A DNA stretch of 62,598 nt from NCBI GenBank assembly GCA_025966135.1, contig JAOPVP010000027.1:1-62598 (forward strand). The letters are read 5' to 3'. Made by a program: the position numbers and the translations under genes. The notes under the pieces were generated by a model. It saw only the letters and a list, made by a program, of their open reading frames with translations, was not told where the DNA came from and searched no databases. The stretch is from Frankiales bacterium (GTDB lineage: Bacteria; Actinomycetota; Actinomycetes; Mycobacteriales; SCTD01). Positions 9,300 to 17,535 of the stretch are shown here, in pieces (the first letter of the stretch is position 1; every line of letters starts with the position of its first letter).

Positions 9300-9344
9300 G
9301 GACTGACAGTACGGGCGGTGCCTCGACGTAGGTAGCCTCCGGCC

Positions 9345-9974
9345 ATGAGCCCCCGTCCCGCCGCCGGTGGCGGCCGGTGGGTCATGGTCAGCCCGGAGCG
9401 GCTGCCGCGTTGGCTCGAGGGCTTCGCCGAGCGCCATGGAACGACCACAAGCGAGTACGACGGCACGACCGTGACCCTGACCGCCGCCGACGGAGCCCGG
9501 GCGTTGGTCGAGGTCCCCTTTCCCCCGCTGTCCGGTGACCTGGTCGCCCACGCCCAGCGGGACCGCACCGTTGGAGTGCTTCTGGTACGCCTCGGTGGCC
9601 ACGCCGCCGGTGTGTTCCGGGGCCCGCGGCTCGTCACCTCCAAGGTCGGCTCCCGGCAGGTGCACGGCCGCTCGGCCGCCGGTGGTTGGTCGCAGCAGCG
9701 GTTCGCCCGCCGGAGGGAGGGGCAGGTGGCCGTGGCGCTGCGGTCGGCCGCCGACGTGGCCGTGCGGATCCTGCTGCCGCATGTGCTCGACGCTGTGGTG
9801 GTCGGTGGGGAACGGACCGCCGTCGAGGCGGTCCTGGCCGACCGGAGGCTCGAGCCGCTCCGCCCGCTCGTCACCGGCCGGCTGCTCGACGTCCCCGACC
9901 CGCGGCAGGCGGTGCTGGAGAAGGCGCCGTATCGGGACGTATGGATCCGCGTGATCGACCCGCCCGCCCTCTGA
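9345..9974 (+). CDS. acVLRF1 family peptidyl-tRNA hydrolase
   Basis: A 209-residue actinobacterial member of the Vms1/ANKZF1 (VLRF1) release-factor-like family. In eukaryotes these enzymes free nascent chains from stalled 60S ribosomes. The diagnostic segment runs from about residue 102 to 120: GSRQVHGRS followed by GGWSQQRF, with Q117 the likely catalytic glutamine. Hydrophobic strands on both sides fit the eRF1-like fold. Bacterial members are thought to act in ribosome rescue, which is inference from family knowledge. Start ATG 9345. The next gene begins nine bases downstream. Confidence 0.85.
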   Translation: MSPRPAAGGGRWVMVSPERLPRWLEGFAERHGTTTSEYDGTTVTLTAADGARALVEVPFPPLSGDLVAHAQRDRTVGVLLVRLGGHAAGVFRGPRLVTSKVGSRQVHGRSAAGGWSQQRFARRREGQVAVALRSAADVAVRILLPHVLDAVVVGGERTAVEAVLADRRLEPLRPLVTGRLLDVPDPRQAVLEKAPYRDVWIRVIDPPAL

Positions 9975-9982
9975 GGCGCAGG

Positions 9983-11608
9983 ATGGCTGGCATGACGCTG
10001 GAGCTGTTCCTGCTGCTCGCCGCCGTCACGGCCCTGTCCGGGGCTGCCCGGCGCCTGGGCGTCCCGCCACCTTTTGTGCTCGTCCTCGCCGGCGTCGCCC
10101 TCGGTCTGGTGCCCGGCGTGCCCCGCGTGGAGCTCGACCCGGACACCGTGCTGGTGCTCGTGCTTCCGCCGCTGCTGTACGCCGCCGCCCTCAGCACCGC
10201 CTTCGCCGACTTCCGCGCCAACCTGCGCCCGATCGGGTTGCTGTCGGTCGGGCTGGTGCTCTTCACGACGGCGTCGGTCGGGTTGGTGGCGCACCTGGTC
10301 GCGGGACTTCCCTGGGCCGCCGCGCTGGCGCTCGGCGCAGTGGTCGGGCCGACGGACGCGGTCTCGGCGACCGCCGTGGCACGCCGGCTCGCCCTGCCGC
10401 GGCGGATCCTCACGATCCTCGAGGGCGAGAGCTTGCTGAACGACGCGACCGCGCTCGTGGCCTACCGCATCGCCGTGGCCGCAGCGATCGCCACCGGCAC
10501 CACCACCGCGGGCGACGCCGCGGGCAACTTTTTGCTGTCCGCGGCAGGCGGCGCCTCGATCGGCTTCGCCCTCGGCTATGTCCTCGCCATGCTCCGCCGG
10601 CGGTTGGACGATCCCCTGGTGGAGAACGCGCTGTCGCTTCTCACTCCGTTCGCGGCCTACCTGCCCGCGGAACAGCTGGGCGCGTCCGGTGTGCTGTCGG
10701 TCGTGGTCACCGGTCTCTACCTCGGACGCAGGGCCCCGTCCCTGCTCTCCTCGAGCACCCGGCTGCAGGGCCAGGCGCTCTGGTCGATGGTCACCTTCCT
10801 GCTCGAGGGCTTCGTGTTCCTCATGATCGGCCTGCAGCTGCCCACCGTCCTGGACGGTCTCGGGGCCAGCTCGGTCGTTGAGGTCGCCCTCGCGGCCGTA
10901 ACGGTGACGGCTGCGGTCGTCGTCACCCGCTTCGTGTGGGTCTTCCTCGCCACCTACGTGCCCCGGTGGCTCAGCCGGTCGCTGCGAGCGCGCGACCCGT
11001 CCCCGCCGTGGCAGGCCCCGGCTCTCATCAGCTGGGCGGGCATGCGTGGCGTGGTGTCGTTGGCTGCCGCCTTCGCGCTGCCCACGCAGATGCCCGGCCG
11101 CGACCTGATCCTGTTCCTGACGTTCTGCGTCATCATCGTGACGCTGCTGATGCAAGGACTGACGCTGCCCTGGATGGTGCGTCGCCTTGACCTCGACGAC
11201 GCGGGCGCGGCCGAACGCACGGAGAAGGCCGTTGCGGTCGCCGACCATCACGTCGCCCGTGTGGCCCTGACGGAGCTGGAGCGACTCACCGACGAACGGT
11301 CCGTCCCGGACAGCGTGCACGAGGAGCTGCAGCGCCATCTCGAGGAGCGGGTCCGCCGGGCGCACGCCGTCCTCGGCGGTTGCCCTGGCGAGGACGAGTA
11401 CGACGACGGAGCCCGGCCCACCGACGTGACGGCCCTGGACGAGGCGGTCACCACCGTGCAGCTACGCGGGCAGCTCCTGGACACGGAACGGGCCGAGCTA
11501 CTCCGCCTGTACGAGGCCCGGGACATCGACGACGCGGTCCTCCGCGCGCTCCAGCAGCAGCTGGACGTCGAAGAGCTCAGCCTGGCACCGAAGACGAGGG
11601 CGTCATGA
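9983..11608 (+). CDS. Na+/H+ antiporter, CPA1 family
   Basis: A 541-residue cation/proton antiporter with 12-13 transmembrane helices in the first 400 residues and a soluble, charged C-terminal tail of about 130 residues. The GPTDAVSATA motif near 122 and ESLLNDAT near 150 are the ion-binding signatures of the NhaP/NHE family. The tail, rich in Glu and Arg, may be regulatory. Start ATG 9983 has GAGG six bases upstream; ATG 9992 is an alternative. Its stop overlaps the MFS start by four bases (ATGA), so the two are probably one operon. Confidence 0.9.
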   Translation: MAGMTLELFLLLAAVTALSGAARRLGVPPPFVLVLAGVALGLVPGVPRVELDPDTVLVLVLPPLLYAAALSTAFADFRANLRPIGLLSVGLVLFTTASVGLVAHLVAGLPWAAALALGAVVGPTDAVSATAVARRLALPRRILTILEGESLLNDATALVAYRIAVAAAIATGTTTAGDAAGNFLLSAAGGASIGFALGYVLAMLRRRLDDPLVENALSLLTPFAAYLPAEQLGASGVLSVVVTGLYLGRRAPSLLSSSTRLQGQALWSMVTFLLEGFVFLMIGLQLPTVLDGLGASSVVEVALAAVTVTAAVVVTRFVWVFLATYVPRWLSRSLRARDPSPPWQAPALISWAGMRGVVSLAAAFALPTQMPGRDLILFLTFCVIIVTLLMQGLTLPWMVRRLDLDDAGAAERTEKAVAVADHHVARVALTELERLTDERSVPDSVHEELQRHLEERVRRAHAVLGGCPGEDEYDDGARPTDVTALDEAVTTVQLRGQLLDTERAELLRLYEARDIDDAVLRALQQQLDVEELSLAPKTRAS

Positions 11609-13089
11609 ACGGCCTGGCCTACAGGGAGCCGCGCGCCCGCTGGGTTCTCACGGCGGCGGTGCTCGGCTCCGGGATGGTGTTCATCGACGGGACGGTGGTC
11701 AACGTCGCCCTCCCCCGGATGGGGGCGTCGCTCGGCGCCGGTCTGTCGGGGCTGACCTGGACGGTCAACGCCTACACGCTGACCCTCGCCTCGCTGATCT
11801 TGCTGGGCGGCTCGCTCGGCGACCGCTACGGCCGCCGGCGGGTCTTCGTGATCGGGGTCGTCTGGTTCGCCTCGTCGTCGCTCCTGTGCGGCCTCGCGCC
11901 GAACGTGGGGACCCTCATCACTGCCCGCGCGCTGCAAGGTGTCGGCGGAGCGCTCCTGACCCCCGGCAGCCTGGCGATCCTGCAAGCCTCCTTCCGCCCG
12001 GAGGACCGCGCCCGCGCGATCGGCGCCTGGTCCGGGCTGGCCGGCATCGCCGGGGCCGCCGGGCCGTTCCTCGGCGGCTGGCTGGTCGAGGTCGCGTCCT
12101 GGCGTTGGATCTTCCTGATCAACCTGCCGCTCGCCGTAGCCGTCGTGGTGCTCACCGTCCGGCACGTCCCGGAGTCCCGGGACCCCCAGGCGTCACGCCA
12201 CGTCGACCTGCCGGGTGCGGTGCTCGGCGCCGTCGGCCTAGGCGCGCTGACCGACGGCCTGATCGCCTGGCAGGACAGGAGTCTGGGATCGCCGTCGGTC
12301 CTCGCGGCCCTCGCCGTTGGCGTGGTCGGGCTCGTCGCTTTCGTGTTCCGCGAGCGGCTCGCGCGCGAGCCGATGCTGCCACTAGGCATCTTCGCCTCGC
12401 CCCTGTTCAGCGCCGTCAACGCGGTCACCTTCGCGATCTACGCCGCGCTTGGTGGGGTCTTCTTCTGGCTGGTCCTGTGCCTGCAGGTGGTAGCCGGGTT
12501 CATGCCGCTGGCTGCCGGGCTTTCGCTGCTACCGGTGACCGTCTTGATGCTGGTGCTGTCGGTGCGCGCCGGCGCACTCGCCACCCGCATCGGGCCTCGG
12601 CTACCGATGACTGTCGGGCCGCTGCTGTGCGCGGTCGGCGTGGCAGCGCTGACCCGCATCGGCCCTGGCGCCTCCTACGCGACCGACGTGCTCCCGCCGG
12701 TGGTGTTGTTCGGGCTGGGGTTGTCGCTGACCGTCGCACCGCTGACCGCGACGGTGCTCGCCGCCGCACCGGACCGTCACGCGGGGCTGGCGAGCGGCGT
12801 CAACAACGCGGTGGCTCGCGTCGCCGGGCTGCTGGCGGTCGCGGTGCTGCCACTGGTGGCCGGCCTTCGCGGCGAGGCCTACCACCGCGCCGACCTGCTG
12901 GCGCCGGCGTTCCGCACCGCGATGTGGTGCTGCGCCGGCCTGCTCGCGGCCGGCAGCGCACTCGCGTTCCTCTACGTCCGCACCCCAGCGGGTCTCCGCA
13001 CGACCGAGCGGCGGTCCTGCCCCATCGACGGCCCACCGCTGAACGCCTGCCCCCGCCCGGGTCCCGCCGAGGTGACGACGACCGGCTGA
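11605..13089 (+). CDS. MFS transporter, DHA2 (14-TMS) drug exporter type
   Basis: A 494-residue major facilitator with about 14 predicted helices. Motif A (GSLGDRYGRRRVF, near 69-81) follows helix 2. The first helix carries FIDGTVVNVALP, the usual DHA2 signature. These proteins export cationic drugs or metabolites using the proton gradient; the substrate is unknown. The last 35 residues are hydrophilic with two cysteines. It is translationally coupled to the antiporter gene and convergent with the Ddl-like gene. No regulator is adjacent. Confidence 0.88.
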   Translation: MNGLAYREPRARWVLTAAVLGSGMVFIDGTVVNVALPRMGASLGAGLSGLTWTVNAYTLTLASLILLGGSLGDRYGRRRVFVIGVVWFASSSLLCGLAPNVGTLITARALQGVGGALLTPGSLAILQASFRPEDRARAIGAWSGLAGIAGAAGPFLGGWLVEVASWRWIFLINLPLAVAVVVLTVRHVPESRDPQASRHVDLPGAVLGAVGLGALTDGLIAWQDRSLGSPSVLAALAVGVVGLVAFVFRERLAREPMLPLGIFASPLFSAVNAVTFAIYAALGGVFFWLVLCLQVVAGFMPLAAGLSLLPVTVLMLVLSVRAGALATRIGPRLPMTVGPLLCAVGVAALTRIGPGASYATDVLPPVVLFGLGLSLTVAPLTATVLAAAPDRHAGLASGVNNAVARVAGLLAVAVLPLVAGLRGEAYHRADLLAPAFRTAMWCCAGLLAAGSALAFLYVRTPAGLRTTERRSCPIDGPPLNACPRPGPAEVTTTG

Positions 13090-13099
13090 ACCCCGTCGG

Positions 13100-14215
13100 T
13101 CAGCGGGCCTGGCCGAGCTGGCCGAGCTTGCCGCCGATGCCACCGGCGGCGCGCAGCGCCGCACCCGGCTCGAAGGGCGCCGGCTCGGCGCGGCCGAAGG
13201 AGGCACGCGCCTCCTCGACGGCGCCGAGAAGCAGCTCGGCGGCCGACACCTCCTTGGGCCACAGGTACAGCGACATCGAGCCGGGGATGGTGTTGATCTC
13301 GTTGACGTGCAGCACCCCGTCGACGAGCAGGAAGTCGAGCCGCCCGACACCCTTGATGCCGGTCACCTCGAGGACGGCCTCAGCCAGCCGCTCAGCCTCC
13401 TTGGTCACCGTGTCCGGCACCTGAGCGGGCAGCTCGCGTGGAGCCGCCACCAGCCCATCGGTCTGGAGGTACTTCTGGCCGTAGGAGTAGATCCCCTCGA
13501 CGGCCGCGGGGGCGAGGGGCTTCTCGAGCAGCGAGGTGCGCAGCGACGGGTGGGTGGCGTAAGCCAGGTTGAGGTCGACGGCTCCCTTGACGAAGGGCTC
13601 GAGCACCACGCCCTGCCGCAGGTGCACCGAGGACCTGGCCAGCGCCCGGGCGGTGTCGAGGTCCTCGACGACCTCGATGCCGATCGAGCTGCCACCGAAC
13701 CGTGGCTTGACGATGTACGGCCCGCCGAACGGCGGCTCCGCCGACGAGAGCGCCACCCGCGGCAGCGTCGGGATCCCGTTGCCCTGCAGCACGGCCCCGA
13801 AGGCGAGCTTGTCCATCCCGAGCGCCGCCAGCGTCGACGGACCACCGGTGAGCGGGATGCCGAGCTGGTCGAACAGGGCGTTCACCCCGCCGTTCTCACC
13901 CGCCCCGCCGTGGCAGCAGTTGAGCGCCGCGTCGATCGTGACCGGCTTCCCACCACCGAGTCCCTTCTTCGGCGTCTGGAAGCCCGATCCCAGCACCGCC
14001 TCCAGCCTGGTCGCGCCCTTGGGGGCGCCCTCGAGGAAGTCCTTCGCCTCGGACCGCGGGGGGCACAGCACCCACTCGCCGGTGCGCGTCCAGTACAGCG
14101 GAGCGACGTCCCTGCCCGCGTCGCGCAGCACGCGCTCCGAGAGCAGACCGGTCAGGATGCTGATGTCGTGCTCGGGCGACGGACCGCCGAAGACGACGGC
14201 CAGCTTGTCAGCCAC
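13100..14215 (-). CDS. D-alanine-D-alanine ligase-like ATP-grasp enzyme (copy 1)
   Basis: A 371-residue ATP-grasp ligase related to Ddl. Ddl motifs are recognisable: HGGAGENG at 102-109 (Asn where Ddl often has Asp), a FGGSSIG loop, a YSYGQKY omega-loop-like segment and a metal-binding NEINTIPG near 308-315, all intact. It should join D-amino acids or a related peptide with ATP. It is the last gene of a four-gene minus-strand set with a MurF-like ligase, a hydrolase and a second Ddl-like protein. A second, housekeeping ddl may exist elsewhere. Start GTG 14215; the gap to the MurF-like stop is 13 bases. Confidence 0.85.
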   Translation of the reverse strand: MADKLAVVFGGPSPEHDISILTGLLSERVLRDAGRDVAPLYWTRTGEWVLCPPRSEAKDFLEGAPKGATRLEAVLGSGFQTPKKGLGGGKPVTIDAALNCCHGGAGENGGVNALFDQLGIPLTGGPSTLAALGMDKLAFGAVLQGNGIPTLPRVALSSAEPPFGGPYIVKPRFGGSSIGIEVVEDLDTARALARSSVHLRQGVVLEPFVKGAVDLNLAYATHPSLRTSLLEKPLAPAAVEGIYSYGQKYLQTDGLVAAPRELPAQVPDTVTKEAERLAEAVLEVTGIKGVGRLDFLLVDGVLHVNEINTIPGSMSLYLWPKEVSAAELLLGAVEEARASFGRAEPAPFEPGAALRAAGGIGGKLGQLGQAR

Positions 14216-14228
14216 AGATGCTCAACCC

Positions 14229-15731
14229 TTACGGATAGTGGTCGGGTAGGTCGTTCTCGAACAGTACGACGTCGCCTGCGGCAGACCGCTTCTCGATGAA
14301 CGCGACGGCCTCTGGGCGGGTCGGGAGCTCGACGATCTCGGTGGACCCGCCGGCCGCGCCCTTGCGCAGTGCTGTGGCGTTGGTCCTGCCGACGACCACG
14401 AGGGTGGCGGCACCCGCGCTGACGACAGCCCGTCCGAGCTCCTCGTTGCGCTCTGCCTGCACCGCCCCCAGCTCCACCATGCCGGGCGTGACGACGTGCA
14501 CCTTGCCCCCGGACCGGGAAGCCAGCACCGACGCGCGCCGGACCGCCTCGGCCGCCCCTGCCGGGTTGGAGTTGTAGGTGTCGTCGAGGATCCAGCTGCC
14601 GTCGGGCAGCGACATCGGCTCGAGGCGGTGAGCCACGGCCGGCAGGTCCTTCAGGCGGTTGATCAGCGGCTTGGGCTCGTCCCCGAGGGCCACGGCGGCA
14701 CCCACCGCCACTGCGGCATTGGACGGGTGCACGGAGTCCGGCAGCGACACCGCCCCCAGGTCCGCGCCACGCACCGTGAGCCGGCCGGCCACGATCGCGA
14801 CGTCCGCCGCGACGTCGGTCACCGAGCAGCGGACAACCTCCTTGCCCTGCTGCACAAGGGAATCGGCCAGCCCGGCAAGCAGCGGGTCGTCGTTGTTGAC
14901 CACCACCGTGCGGGCCTTCACCGTGATCTCGGACTTGGCCCGCAGCACTCCCTCGCGAGTCTTCATCCTCTGCAGGTGCACCTCACCGATCGCGGTCAGG
15001 ACCGCGATGTCGGGCGGGAAGACCTCGCACAGCGCACGGATCTCGCCCTCGCCATACGTCGCCATCTCTGCCACGAAGACCTCGGTACCGGGAACGAGCC
15101 CCTCATTGACCGCCCGCGACAGGCCCATGGCGTTGTTGAACGACGCCGGGCTGGCCAGGACGGTGTGGGTCTGCGAGAGCAGATGTGCCAGGTAGTTCTT
15201 CGTGGTCGTCTTGCCGTACGAACCGGTGATCGCGATGACGATCGGCCGCACCCGCCCGACCTTGTCACGGGCCTGCTCGAGGAAGGTCTTCGACAGGCGC
15301 TGCTCGACCGGGCCGACCACGAACAGCGCCACGTCCACCAGGGCGGTGAGGAACACCGAGGCACAGGCGGCGAGGGCCGGTGACCAGGCGGCGACGAGCA
15401 GTAGCAGGATCGCGAGCACGATCGCGAGGCGACGCACGCGCGGCGTCCACGCCAGCCGCGAGGTGCGGCCCCGGTAGGGCAGCCCGAACGGGGTCAGCTG
15501 CGCGAGCACCGCGCACGCGAGGTAGAACCACGGGTTCACGAGCAGACCCAAGGCGAAGAAGCCGACGACAGGCACCCAGACGAGGGCGGACAGCCGCGAC
15601 CGGCTCAGCCACAGCTGATCGGTCCAGGACACCGAGCCGGGCAGGTAGTGCTCGCGCTGCGCGACCCGCAGCCAGCGGGGCGCGCCTGCCACAGCGGTGG
15701 CCAGGCAGAGCAGCTGGATCAGCAGCGTCAC
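14229..15731 (-). CDS. Membrane-anchored MurF-like Mur ligase
   Basis: A 500-residue Mur ligase family protein. The first 145 residues hold hydrophobic segments (about 2-17, 48-80 and 101-140), unlike cytosolic MurF. The ligase part has the P-loop GSYGKTTTK at 170-178, the GEVHL segment and a DTYNSNP motif typical of MurF. The expected reaction is ATP-dependent addition of a dipeptide such as D-Ala-D-Ala to a UDP-MurNAc peptide or analogue, at the membrane. Start GTG 15731 overlaps the hydrolase stop (GTGA). The two Ddl-like genes in the same operon could supply the dipeptide. A dedicated cell-wall or antibiotic-resistance variant is possible; function is not proven. Confidence 0.83.
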   Translation of the reverse strand: MTLLIQLLCLATAVAGAPRWLRVAQREHYLPGSVSWTDQLWLSRSRLSALVWVPVVGFFALGLLVNPWFYLACAVLAQLTPFGLPYRGRTSRLAWTPRVRRLAIVLAILLLLVAAWSPALAACASVFLTALVDVALFVVGPVEQRLSKTFLEQARDKVGRVRPIVIAITGSYGKTTTKNYLAHLLSQTHTVLASPASFNNAMGLSRAVNEGLVPGTEVFVAEMATYGEGEIRALCEVFPPDIAVLTAIGEVHLQRMKTREGVLRAKSEITVKARTVVVNNDDPLLAGLADSLVQQGKEVVRCSVTDVAADVAIVAGRLTVRGADLGAVSLPDSVHPSNAAVAVGAAVALGDEPKPLINRLKDLPAVAHRLEPMSLPDGSWILDDTYNSNPAGAAEAVRRASVLASRSGGKVHVVTPGMVELGAVQAERNEELGRAVVSAGAATLVVVGRTNATALRKGAAGGSTEIVELPTRPEAVAFIEKRSAAGDVVLFENDLPDHYP

Positions 15732-16435
15732 AACCGCTCTCGCAGCAACGATGACAGGGCCTCGTCGAGCAGGTGGCCGCTGGTCTCGGAAACGGTCAGG
15801 CTCGCCTTGCGCAGCAGCGCCTGCGCCTCATGCGCCATGTCGAGCGGCGCGGCCGTGTCCGTCGCTCCCCACACCATCTCCACGGGAGCGTCGATGCCCG
15901 CGAGCAGGTCGCGGTAGTCCTCGTTCACGAGCCGGACGAGGGTGTCCCGCATGACGCCCTCGGCGTTGCGGTAGTCCGCCGACCCGTGCTTGTGCCGCTG
16001 CTGCTCCATCGTCGCGTCTGACAGCAGCCCCAACCGGTGTGCCCGCTTCGCCAGCCGGAACCCCAGCGGACCCTTCCCGCCTCCGGTACGACGGAAGAAC
16101 GGCACGCCGGTCAGGACCACCCCGGACACGACGGAGGGCCAGCCCGCGGCCAGCTGGAGGGCGACCCGGCCGCCGAACGAGTGTCCGGCCACCGTCCAGC
16201 CACCGCTCTCGAGCAGCGGGGCGAGCTGCTCGGCGTAGTCCCGAGAGCCCCACGCCGCGGGAGGTGGCGGGGAGGCACCGAAGCCCGGCAGGTCGACCGC
16301 CAGCGCGGCGTGCCCCTCCAGCGCCGGCAGCCAGTCGGCGCGGCTGCGCCCCCAGCCGTGCAGCGCGAGGATCTTCGGGTCGTTGCCGGTCTTCTCGGCC
16401 AGGACCGCGCCGTCGAGCAGGGCCGTCAGGGCCAC
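15728..16435 (-). CDS. Alpha/beta-fold hydrolase in the Ddl/MurF-like operon
   Basis: A 235-residue hydrolase of the alpha/beta fold. The nucleophile elbow GHSFGG lies near residue 85, an oxyanion HGWG near 26 and a late TSGH supplies the catalytic histidine. It lacks a signal peptide. It starts one base after the stop of the upstream Ddl-like gene and overlaps the MurF-like start by four bases, so it is firmly part of the operon. It may edit or hydrolyse a D-amino-acid ester or amide, but this is only inferred from context. Confidence 0.83.
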   Translation of the reverse strand: MALTALLDGAVLAEKTGNDPKILALHGWGRSRADWLPALEGHAALAVDLPGFGASPPPPAAWGSRDYAEQLAPLLESGGWTVAGHSFGGRVALQLAAGWPSVVSGVVLTGVPFFRRTGGGKGPLGFRLAKRAHRLGLLSDATMEQQRHKHGSADYRNAEGVMRDTLVRLVNEDYRDLLAGIDAPVEMVWGATDTAAPLDMAHEAQALLRKASLTVSETSGHLLDEALSSLLRERL

Positions 16436-16436
16436 G

Positions 16437-17399
16437 TCAGCCGCCGCGCTTGCGCGCGTTGCCCACCAAGGTCGCGTAGACCTCGCTGAGCTCGAGTCCG
16501 GCGCTGGTGACGGCGAGCGGGAAGGTCGAGGTCTCGGTCAGGCCGGGCGTCACAGCAGCCTCCAGGACCTGCGGGACGCCATCGGGGCCGACGATCATGT
16601 CGACCCGGGACAGGTCCCGCAGGCCGAGCAGCGTGTGTACCTGCTGCGCGACCGCCCTGGCGGCGGGCACGTCCAGCCGGCTGTCGCCGTCGCCGAGCGA
16701 GGTGTAGCGGACGTTCGAGGAGGCGTCGTACCGGGCTTGGTAGTCGTAGGGCTTGCCTTCGGGGAGCTCGATGAGCATGGGGGCCAGGGCCAGCGGGCCG
16801 TCGCCGAGGTCGAGGACCGGGACGGTCACCTCGTGCCCGGCGACGTAGGCCTCGAGCAGCACGTCCGCGGAGTAGGCGTAGGCCTGCACCAGGGCGCCCG
16901 GCAGCTCCGCCTCGTCACGCACGACGGTGACGCCCAGCGCCGAGCCGCCCGTGACCGGTTTGACGACCAACGGCAGCCCGATCACGGAGTCGACCAGGTG
17001 GTAGAGGTTCTCGGGACCGACCTCGCGGAAGATCGTGCTCGGCAGCGTCACCCACGGCGGGGTCGAGAGGCCTCCCCGGCCCGCCTCGACCATCCGGGTC
17101 TTCGCGATCGCCTTGTCGTAGGCCGCGCGGCAGGCCCCGGCCGTCGAGCCGACGTACGGCAGGCCGGCCAGCTCCAGCAGCGCCTGCACCGTGCCGTTCT
17201 CGCCGGAGCCCCCGTGGAGCGCCACGAAGGCCACGTCCGCGTCGCGCTCGGACAGCAGGCCGACGAAGCGTTCGTCGACGTCCCAGTGGTCGACGTCGAG
17301 ACCGGCTTTGACCAGCTGCTCCGCCAACCGCCGGCCGGAACGGACCGATACGTCCCGTTCGTGCGACAACCCGCCTGAAATGACCGCTACCTGATGCAC
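16437..17399 (-). CDS. D-alanine-D-alanine ligase-like ATP-grasp protein (copy 2, altered metal site)
   Basis: A 320-residue Ddl-family protein and first gene of the operon. HGGSGENG at 62-69, a GGSALG loop and YDYQARYDAS are recognisable. The usual metal-binding NExNTxPG reads LEAAVTPG near 279-286: Glu280 is kept but the second ligand Asn is Ala282. The protein may bind metal differently, use another substrate or have lost activity. The sequence shares only the family pattern with copy 1, so the two are not a recent duplication. Start GTG 17399; no strong ribosome site is visible. A strong terminator lies just upstream at 17487-17519. Confidence 0.82.
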   Translation of the reverse strand: MHQVAVISGGLSHERDVSVRSGRRLAEQLVKAGLDVDHWDVDERFVGLLSERDADVAFVALHGGSGENGTVQALLELAGLPYVGSTAGACRAAYDKAIAKTRMVEAGRGGLSTPPWVTLPSTIFREVGPENLYHLVDSVIGLPLVVKPVTGGSALGVTVVRDEAELPGALVQAYAYSADVLLEAYVAGHEVTVPVLDLGDGPLALAPMLIELPEGKPYDYQARYDASSNVRYTSLGDGDSRLDVPAARAVAQQVHTLLGLRDLSRVDMIVGPDGVPQVLEAAVTPGLTETSTFPLAVTSAGLELSEVYATLVGNARKRGG

Positions 17400-17486
17400 A
17401 GCGACAAGGTTAGTGGTCAGGTGTGCGTTGCCACGATCGCCTTTCCCGGTCGCCTTGTGCACGACGGCCTTGCGACCGGGCACGTC

Positions 17487-17519
17487 GACGGCCCGCACCC
17501 CCCTCGAGTGCGGGCCGTC
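17487..17519 (-). terminator. Strong terminator after the HEIEE secreted-protein gene
   Basis: Perfect 12-base arms GACGGCCCGCAC and GTGCGGGCCGTC are separated by nine bases. It sits 16 bases past the stop of the minus-strand secreted-protein gene and before the Ddl-like operon start. No T tract follows. Confidence 0.8.
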
Positions 17520-17535
17520 TGTGACAGGTGGTCGG

